Positions 28,923 to 34,504 of a stretch of 34,504 nucleotides of DNA are shown piece after piece. Source of the DNA: a virus. The stretch spans positions 1-34,504 of the IMG/VR virus record IMGVR_UViG_3300017710_000026, one strand, 5' to 3'. Position 1 is the stretch's first letter; the number at the start of each line of letters is the position of its first letter. The position numbers were made by a program, and so were the translations under genes. The notes under the pieces are model-generated. The model made no database searches. It was given only the letters and a program-made list of their open reading frames with translations, and was not told where the DNA came from.

Positions 28923-29490
28923 GTATAAACTAGATGAACATACTTTGATGGGAGGATGGTTTATATCTGAAAAAGTTTGTGATAATATTGTCAAACATTT
29001 TAAGGCAAATAAACAAGCATGGGTACAAGGCCTCGTAGGAGAAAAAGATGGTCGTGTTGATAAAAAAATTAAAGAGTCTTATGAGTTGCCTATAAACTAT
29101 GATAGGTCTGAACAACCTTTTTACGATTATAGAATAGAATTACAAAATTGTTTAGACTCGTATATAAAAAAGTATCCTGAAATTAATAGTTTAACAAGAT
29201 TTGCTATTAATACAGATTACAAAATTCAGTATTATAAAAAAGAACAAGGTTTTAAAACTTGGCATTCTGAAGTTATGACTAAAAGTAGCTGTGATAGAGT
29301 TTTAGTTTTTATGACTTACTTAAATGATGTCGAAGATGGTGGTACAATATTTAAATATCAAAATATTACTATGCCAGCAAAAAAAGGTTTAACAGTAATT
29401 TGGCCTGCACATTTCAGTCATGTACATAAAGGACAAATAACAAATAAAGGAGAAAAATATATCGTCACAGGATGGTATAATTTTATTTAA
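28915..29490 (+). CDS. 2OG-Fe(II) dioxygenase (prolyl-4-hydroxylase type, HxE variant)
   Basis: A 191-residue protein. Candidate ligands are H117 and E119 in KTWHSEV, and H171 (or H169) in WPAHFSHVHKG. K181 in GEKYIVTGWYNF sits where the 2-oxoglutarate-binding Arg/Lys is expected. VLVFMTYLNDVEDGGTIFKY between them is the characteristic strand pair of P4H-type enzymes. The metal motif is HxE instead of HxD, a variant I associate with phage members of the family. The gene lies directly before gp17 with no gap and shares the terminase operon. The substrate is unknown. Confidence 0.85.
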   Translation: MIEYKLDEHTLMGGWFISEKVCDNIVKHFKANKQAWVQGLVGEKDGRVDKKIKESYELPINYDRSEQPFYDYRIELQNCLDSYIKKYPEINSLTRFAINTDYKIQYYKKEQGFKTWHSEVMTKSSCDRVLVFMTYLNDVEDGGTIFKYQNITMPAKKGLTVIWPAHFSHVHKGQITNKGEKYIVTGWYNFI

Positions 29491-31116
29491 ATGAGTGAAA
29501 ATTATTTAGGCAATCCTAATCTATTTAAAGCAAATACACAACAACAATACTCTGAAGAACAAATCAGAGAGATTGCAAAGTGTATGGAAAATCCTATTTA
29601 CTTTGTCAAAAAATATACAAAGATTGTAAATATAGATGATGGTTTAGTGCCTTTTAATATGTATCCTTTTCAGGAAAAGATGGTAGACACTTTTCATAAT
29701 AACAGATTTTCTATTTGTAAACTACCAAGACAATCAGGTAAATCAACTACCATCATTGCATATCTATTACATCAAGTTATATTTAATGATAATATTAATG
29801 TTGCAATACTTGCCAACAAATCTACAACTGCTAGAGACTTACTAGGTAGATTGCAACTTGCATATGAAAACTTACCTACATTTTTACAACAAGGTGTTTT
29901 AAACTGGAACAAAGGTTCGTTAGAGTTAGAGAATGGATCAAAAATACTTGCAGCTGCAACTTCTTCAAGTGCAATTCGAGGTGGTTCATTTAACATAATA
30001 TTTTTAGATGAGTTTGCTTTCATACCTGCAAATATATCTGAACAGTTTTTTAGCTCTGTATATCCTACAATATCATCTGGTAAAAAATCTAAAGTGATGA
30101 TTGTATCTACACCACATGGTATGAATATGTTTTATAAGTTGTGGAATGACGCAATACATAAAAGAAATGATTACAAACCTATTGAAGTACATTGGTCTGA
30201 AGTACCAGGTAGAGATGATAAGTGGAAAGAAGAAACTATAAGAAACACTAGTGAGGCACAATTTGCTACAGAGTTTGAGTGTGAGTTTGTAGGTTCAGTA
30301 GATACATTATTAAATCCATCTAAAATTAGAACACTGTCTCATAACACTCCTAAAATATCAAATCAAGGTTTAGATGTTTACGAACAACCTCAAAAAGGAA
30401 AAGATTATGTAATGACGGTTGATGTCGCAAGAGGCACCATAAAAGATTACTCAGCATTTGTTGTGTTTGATGTATCACAAATGCCATACAAGATTGTTGC
30501 GAAGTATAGAAACAATGAAATTAAACCATTACTATTTCCTCATACGATAGAGAGAGTAGCAAAAAATTATAACAATGCTCATGTATGTGTTGAAGTAAAT
30601 GATGTAGGCCATCAAGTTGCTGACGCATTACAATTTGAATTAGAATACACAAATCTATTAATGTGTATGATGAAAGGAAGAGCAGGTCAAATATTAGGTG
30701 GTGGTTTCTCTAAAAGAGGATCACAACTTGGTGTCAGAATGACAAAACAAGTAAAACGAATAGGTTGTACTAATTTAAAGACTCTTATCGAGGGAGACAA
30801 GTTAATTGTACAAGACTTTCATATTATACAAGAACTGTCAACTTTCGTAAGGAGAGGCGCCTCCTGGGCGGCTGAAGAGGGGTCTAATGACGATTTAACA
30901 ATGTGTCTAGTAATCTTTGCATGGATATCAAATCAAAGATATTTCAAAGAATTAACAGACCAAGATGTTAGAGCAAGGATGTACGAAGAACAGAAAAATG
31001 CAATAGAACAAGATATGGCACCTTTTGGATTTTTAGATGATGGTTTAGAAGAAGAACAAATTATAGACGACAAAGGGGAAGTGTGGAATCCCGTAAAAGT
31101 TCGTAGAGGTTTATAA
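29491..31116 (+). CDS. gp17: Large terminase subunit gp17 (packaging ATPase and nuclease)
   Basis: A 541-residue protein (T4 gp17 is 610). The ATPase domain has Walker A PRQSGKST at 79-86, Walker B IIFLDE at 169-174 and coupling motif STPHG at 206-210. The nuclease domain begins near residue 300 with catalytic D311 in VMTVDVARG and a second acidic cluster EVNDVG at 368-373. The third acidic residue lies near SNDDLTMCLVIFAW at about 468. gp17 pumps DNA into the prohead through the portal and cuts the concatemer. It follows the dioxygenase without any intergenic base. Confidence 0.97.
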   Translation: MSENYLGNPNLFKANTQQQYSEEQIREIAKCMENPIYFVKKYTKIVNIDDGLVPFNMYPFQEKMVDTFHNNRFSICKLPRQSGKSTTIIAYLLHQVIFNDNINVAILANKSTTARDLLGRLQLAYENLPTFLQQGVLNWNKGSLELENGSKILAAATSSSAIRGGSFNIIFLDEFAFIPANISEQFFSSVYPTISSGKKSKVMIVSTPHGMNMFYKLWNDAIHKRNDYKPIEVHWSEVPGRDDKWKEETIRNTSEAQFATEFECEFVGSVDTLLNPSKIRTLSHNTPKISNQGLDVYEQPQKGKDYVMTVDVARGTIKDYSAFVVFDVSQMPYKIVAKYRNNEIKPLLFPHTIERVAKNYNNAHVCVEVNDVGHQVADALQFELEYTNLLMCMMKGRAGQILGGGFSKRGSQLGVRMTKQVKRIGCTNLKTLIEGDKLIVQDFHIIQELSTFVRRGASWAAEEGSNDDLTMCLVIFAWISNQRYFKELTDQDVRARMYEEQKNAIEQDMAPFGFLDDGLEEEQIIDDKGEVWNPVKVRRGL

Positions 31117-31119
31117 TAG

Positions 31120-31127
31120 TATAAATA
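31120..31127 (+). promoter_or_regulatory. T4-type late promoter box for the tail sheath gene
   Basis: TATAAATA is an exact match. It gives the longest leader in the window, about 40 nt, which includes a palindrome and a strong ribosome-binding site. Confidence 0.75.
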
Positions 31128-31145
31128 TCAGTGAGATTAATGATA

Positions 31146-31161
31146 CTTATTAGCTAATAAG
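31146..31161 (+). promoter_or_regulatory. 16-bp perfect palindrome in the sheath gene leader
   Basis: CTTATTAGCTAATAAG is perfectly self-complementary and abuts the AAGGAG ribosome-binding site (31159-31164) of the sheath gene. In RNA it can form a 6-bp hairpin with an AGCU tetraloop; in DNA it could be a dimeric protein site. Confidence 0.55.
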
Positions 31162-31174
31162 GAGAATAACAATT

Positions 31175-33082
31175 ATGGCATTTCAAGTTTCACCAGGTGT
31201 ACTAGTACAAGAAAAAGACTTGACAAATGTTGTACCAGCAGTTGCGACTTCGATCGGCGCAATCGCTATACAATCTACTCAAGGACCACTTGACGAAGTT
31301 GTAACCATTGGCTCAGAAAAAGAATTAGTAGAACAATTTGGTAAACCAGATAGTAATACTTTTGAATACTTTTATGCAGCTCAATCGTTTTTACAATATT
31401 CATCAAGTTTAAAAGTTGTACGTGCTACAAATACTGGTCTACTTAATGCAACTGCTAATGGCAGTGGTTTACTAATCAACAATACAACATCATATCAGAA
31501 TGACTATTCTGGTGGTGCTGGTAGTGTTGGTGCGTGGGCTGCTAGAACTGCAGGTGCACACGGTAACAATTTAAGAGTGTCGGTTTGTCCTTCATCAACT
31601 GTTTATGAAGAAACTGCAAAAACAACAACGCAAGATACTGATTCTGCTGTAGGTGATACATCTATCGTAGTACAATCTGGCACTGGTTTTTCAGTCGGAG
31701 ACATCATAAACTTTGGCGAAACAGGCGGATACGAATATAGAATAACAAACATATCTAATCAAACAATAACTTTCGTTAGACACCCTTCAGGTGTTGGTGG
31801 TTTACATACTGCTGTCACTAACGGATCAAATGTAAGAAGAAGATGGCAATATTACGATCAAGTATCGGCTGCGCCAGGAACTTCACCTTACGTTTCAGAT
31901 AGAGGTGGTTCAGGAGACGAACTACACATTGTTGTTGTTGATGAAGATGGTGGTATTACAGGAAAAGCAGGAGACATATTAGAAGTATATGATTCATTAT
32001 CAAAAGCTTCTGACGCAAAAACTCCTCAAGGTGATACAAACTATTATCCTGATGTAATATACAATCAATCACAATACATTTACTGGATGGATCACATAAC
32101 TGGTGGTTCTAATTGGGGTTCAGCTGCATTAAATTTAACATTTGCTTCAGTCACTTCAGTTAACAACGCACCATTATCTGGTGGTTCAAACGGTTCTGCT
32201 GTATCAACTGCTCAGTTAAAAACTGCTTACGAAAAATTTGCAGACGCTGAAACAATTGATTGCAATTTAATTATCGCTGGAAAAGGCGATGCTACGCACA
32301 TAGATAACTTAATTACTATTGCAGAAAACAGAAAAGACGCTGTTGTATTCTGCTCACCTGAGAGATCAGATGTAGTTAACGTGACTTCTAGTGTCACTCA
32401 AACGTCCAATGTTAAAGGATTCTTTGATGGTATTAGATCATCTTCATACGTAGTATTCGATAGTGGATACAAATACGCATATGACAAATACAATGACGTA
32501 TTTAGATTCGTTCCTTTAAACGGTGATGTGGCAGGATTGGCTGCAAGAACAGACCTAACTAACGACTCATGGTTCTCACCTGCTGGTTTGAACAGAGGAG
32601 TTTTAAGAGGTGTTGTTAAACTTGCTTATAATCCCACAAAAGCAGAGAGAGACGAACTTTACAGAGCTAGAATTAACCCAGTGGTTACATTCCCAGGACA
32701 AGGTACAATCTTGTTTGGTGATAAAACTGGATTAAGTGCTCCTAGTGCGTTTGACAGAATAAATGTTAGAAGACTATTCATTACTTTAGAGAAGGCAATA
32801 TCAACTGCTTCTAAATTTCAATTGTTTGAATTCAATGATGAATTTACAAGAGCAAATTTCAGAAACATTGTAGAACCTTTTTTAAGAGATGTACAAGGTA
32901 GAAGAGGTATCACAGACTTTTTAGTAGTATGTGATGACTCAAATAACACTGCTGATGTAATCAATAGAAATGAGTTTAAGGCTGACATTTTTGTTAAACC
33001 TGCTAGATCAATCAACTTTATAACACTTCAATTCGTAGCGACTAGATCAGGCGTTGCATTTAACGAAGTAGTAGGAGCTTAA
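31175..33082 (+). CDS. gp18: Tail sheath protein gp18
   Basis: A 635-residue protein (T4 gp18 is 659). The start FQVSPGVLVQEKDLTNVVPA and VATSIGAIAIQSTQGPLDEV, with LVEQFGKPDSNTFEYFYAAQ, are classical sheath N-terminal features. Residues about 145-260 form a protruding domain with variable Gly/Ser-rich loops. The C-terminal core has FVPLNGDVAGLAARTDLTND, ARINPVVTFPGQGTILFGDK and INVRRLFITLEKAISTASKF, ending FKADIFVKPARSINFITLQF. This protein forms the contractile sheath around the gp19 tube. It has its own late promoter, the palindrome and a TAAGGAG ribosome-binding site, consistent with very high expression. Confidence 0.97.
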   Translation: MAFQVSPGVLVQEKDLTNVVPAVATSIGAIAIQSTQGPLDEVVTIGSEKELVEQFGKPDSNTFEYFYAAQSFLQYSSSLKVVRATNTGLLNATANGSGLLINNTTSYQNDYSGGAGSVGAWAARTAGAHGNNLRVSVCPSSTVYEETAKTTTQDTDSAVGDTSIVVQSGTGFSVGDIINFGETGGYEYRITNISNQTITFVRHPSGVGGLHTAVTNGSNVRRRWQYYDQVSAAPGTSPYVSDRGGSGDELHIVVVDEDGGITGKAGDILEVYDSLSKASDAKTPQGDTNYYPDVIYNQSQYIYWMDHITGGSNWGSAALNLTFASVTSVNNAPLSGGSNGSAVSTAQLKTAYEKFADAETIDCNLIIAGKGDATHIDNLITIAENRKDAVVFCSPERSDVVNVTSSVTQTSNVKGFFDGIRSSSYVVFDSGYKYAYDKYNDVFRFVPLNGDVAGLAARTDLTNDSWFSPAGLNRGVLRGVVKLAYNPTKAERDELYRARINPVVTFPGQGTILFGDKTGLSAPSAFDRINVRRLFITLEKAISTASKFQLFEFNDEFTRANFRNIVEPFLRDVQGRRGITDFLVVCDDSNNTADVINRNEFKADIFVKPARSINFITLQFVATRSGVAFNEVVGA

Positions 33083-33086
33083 AAAC

Positions 33087-33614
33087 ATGCCAAACATTAA
33101 TGACTTTAAAAGTAAATTAAGAGGCGGCGGAGCTCGTGCTAACCAGTTTAGAGTGACAATGCCTTTCCCAGGATATGCTGCTGTAGGTGGTGAAACTGAA
33201 GAAATGAGTTTCCTATGTACATCAACATCTTTACCTGGAATGACAATAGGAGAAGTTGCGATACCATTTAGAGGTAGGGAGTTATATGTTGCAGGTGATA
33301 GAACATTTGCTACATGGGCAACTACTATCTTAAATGATACAGACTTCAAAATAAGAAACGCATACGAAAGATGGTTAAATGGTATTAACAATATGTCCGA
33401 TAATGAAGGACTTGTTAATCCTGCTGACTATCAAGTTGACGCTTTTGTTGACCAATTAGACAGAAACGGTAATGTGATTAAATCATATACATTTAGAGGA
33501 ATGTTCCCAACAACATTGGATGACATACCTTTAGATTATGGTACTAACAATGCAGTAGAATCATTTACTGCTACGCATAGATACCAGTACTTTGAAACAA
33601 ATACAACTACTTAA
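33087..33614 (+). CDS. gp19: Tail tube protein gp19
   Basis: A 175-residue protein (T4 gp19 is 163) of the T4 gp19/Hcp-like tube family. Typical segments are NDFKSKLRGGGARANQFRVT with MPFPGYA, then FLCTSTSLPGMTIGEVAIPF, and FRGRELYVAGDRTFATWATT. The C-terminal part has NVIKSYTFRGMFPTTLDDIP and ESFTATHRYQYFET. It polymerises as hexameric rings inside the sheath. The gene begins four bases after the gp18 stop. Confidence 0.97.
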   Translation: MPNINDFKSKLRGGGARANQFRVTMPFPGYAAVGGETEEMSFLCTSTSLPGMTIGEVAIPFRGRELYVAGDRTFATWATTILNDTDFKIRNAYERWLNGINNMSDNEGLVNPADYQVDAFVDQLDRNGNVIKSYTFRGMFPTTLDDIPLDYGTNNAVESFTATHRYQYFETNTTT

Positions 33615-33621
33615 TAGACGA

Positions 33622-33628
33622 CTAAATA
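33622..33628 (+). promoter_or_regulatory. Late promoter-like box (CTAAATA) for the portal gene
   Basis: CTAAATA, 24 nt before ATG 33653, with TTGGAGAA as the ribosome-binding site. It is the same variant as at 3930 and 21550. Confidence 0.5.
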
Positions 33629-33652
33629 GTTAAGTAGAATTGGAGAAATATT

Positions 33653-34504
33653 ATGGCAGAACTGTTTGGGTTTAAGATTGAGAGATTAGGTTCCTCAAAG
33701 GTTGACCCTCGACAAAATATAGTTCCACCACAAGCGGATGACGGTACAACAACCGTCCCCGCTGGTGGGTTTTTTGCGTCTTACGGAGGTTTTGATGTAA
33801 ATGCTAGGAACGAATTAGACCTCATTAGAAGATATAGAGAAATATCGTTGCATCCTGAATGTGATTTAGCAATTGAGGACATTGTATCAGAAGCAATTGT
33901 CTCAAATGAAAATCAATCTTCAGTGCAATTAGACTTATCACACATTAATTATAACGACTCAATCAAAAAAGCAATACGAGACTCATTTAGTGAGATATTA
34001 GATTTGTTAAGATTTGATACAAAAGGACATGACATTTTTAGAAGATGGTATGTTGATGGTAGAGTATTTTATCACAAAATAATAGATAAAGACTCACCAA
34101 GAAAAGGTATAACAGAGTTAAGATATATCGACCCTCGTAAAATTAAAAAAGTAAGAGAAGTTAGAAAAAACAAAGTAGATGGGATGCCTGGTTCGTTTGC
34201 AATGACAAACAAATATCAGGAGTTTTATCTATTTAACGAAAAAGGAATACATCCTACTGCAACATCAAACGCAGGTGGATTACAAATCGCTACAGACGCT
34301 ATCGCATATTGTCCATCAGGATTAATTGATACAACTAAAAATATAGTTATGTCTTACTTACATAAGGCAATCAAACCTGTTAATCAATTAAGAATGATTG
34401 AAGACGCTGTTGTAATATACAGAATTGCTCGTGCACCTGAAAGAAGAATATTCTATATTGATGTAGGTAATTTACCTAAGATCAAGGCTGAACAATATTT
34501 AAGA
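33653..34504 (+). CDS. gp20: Portal vertex protein gp20 (5' part, cut by window end)
   Basis: The ORF runs open for 284 codons to the window edge; T4 gp20 has 524 residues. It starts MAELFGFKIERLGSSKVDPR and continues with SLHPECDLAIEDIVSEAIVS, RRWYVDGRVFYHKIIDKDSP and LRYIDPRKIKKVREV, all characteristic of T4-like portals. The dodecameric portal nucleates prohead assembly, docks the gp17 motor and later the neck. Only the wing and the beginning of the stem region are in view. Confidence 0.97.
   Translation, partial: MAELFGFKIERLGSSKVDPRQNIVPPQADDGTTTVPAGGFFASYGGFDVNARNELDLIRRYREISLHPECDLAIEDIVSEAIVSNENQSSVQLDLSHINYNDSIKKAIRDSFSEILDLLRFDTKGHDIFRRWYVDGRVFYHKIIDKDSPRKGITELRYIDPRKIKKVREVRKNKVDGMPGSFAMTNKYQEFYLFNEKGIHPTATSNAGGLQIATDAIAYCPSGLIDTTKNIVMSYLHKAIKPVNQLRMIEDAVVIYRIARAPERRIFYIDVGNLPKIKAEQYLR

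Overview
This window is the virion-structure half of a T4-like myovirus genome. The DNA is AT-rich (judged by eye, not counted) and almost every gene is on the + strand. Proteins of the T4 baseplate, neck, terminase, tail sheath, tail tube and portal families occur nearly in T4 order: gp5, PAAR tip, gp25, gp6, a large protein in the gp7 slot, gp8, a giant DUF4815-like protein, fibre genes, then gp13, gp14, gp15, gp16, gp17, gp18, gp19 and gp20 (cut by the right edge). Cyanophage-type baseplate proteins, 2-oxoglutarate/Fe(II) dioxygenases, an IscA/HesB-type Fe-S carrier and a glutamine-II ('downstream-peptide') riboswitch point to a marine phage of a low-GC host. Prochlorococcus-type cyanobacteria and SAR11-type bacteria are both possible, and the sequence does not decide between them. 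No tRNA, integrase, insertion sequence or CRISPR array was seen.

Layout. 1-1131: gp5 baseplate hub without a lysozyme domain. 1132-4407: accessory island. It holds a dioxygenase behind a consensus sigma70-type promoter, the IscA-like gene, a late promoter feeding the glutamine riboswitch and its small downstream ORF, a terminator, a four-gene minus-strand cassette of small proteins, an acidic coiled-coil protein, a 38-residue cysteine-rich protein behind a strong hairpin, and a basic small protein. 4407-18135: baseplate module, including the 2,094-residue DUF4815-like protein. 18138-25726: fibre and accessory virion proteins, interrupted at 22281-23544 by two more dioxygenases behind a second sigma70-type promoter. 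25761-34504: neck, DNA packaging and tail genes, with a 106-residue unknown and a fourth dioxygenase between the terminase subunits.

Expression. T4 late promoter-like boxes (TATAAATA, or CTAAATA/GATAAATA variants) stand before most transcription units. Several lie only 5-8 nt from the start codon. At three genes (gp25 at 4725, the protein at 23562, gp13 at 25761) an inverted repeat covers the start codon or ribosome-binding site, and the arm upstream of it overlaps or abuts the late promoter. A transcript started at that promoter would lack the left arm, while a read-through transcript would carry the whole hairpin. This is the architecture known from T4 genes e and soc, and it would keep structural genes silent until late infection even when early promoters of neighbouring accessory genes read through. 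That pattern, the riboswitch under late-promoter control, the iron-enzyme set (four dioxygenases plus one Fe-S carrier) and the cysteine-rich small protein are the most interesting content.
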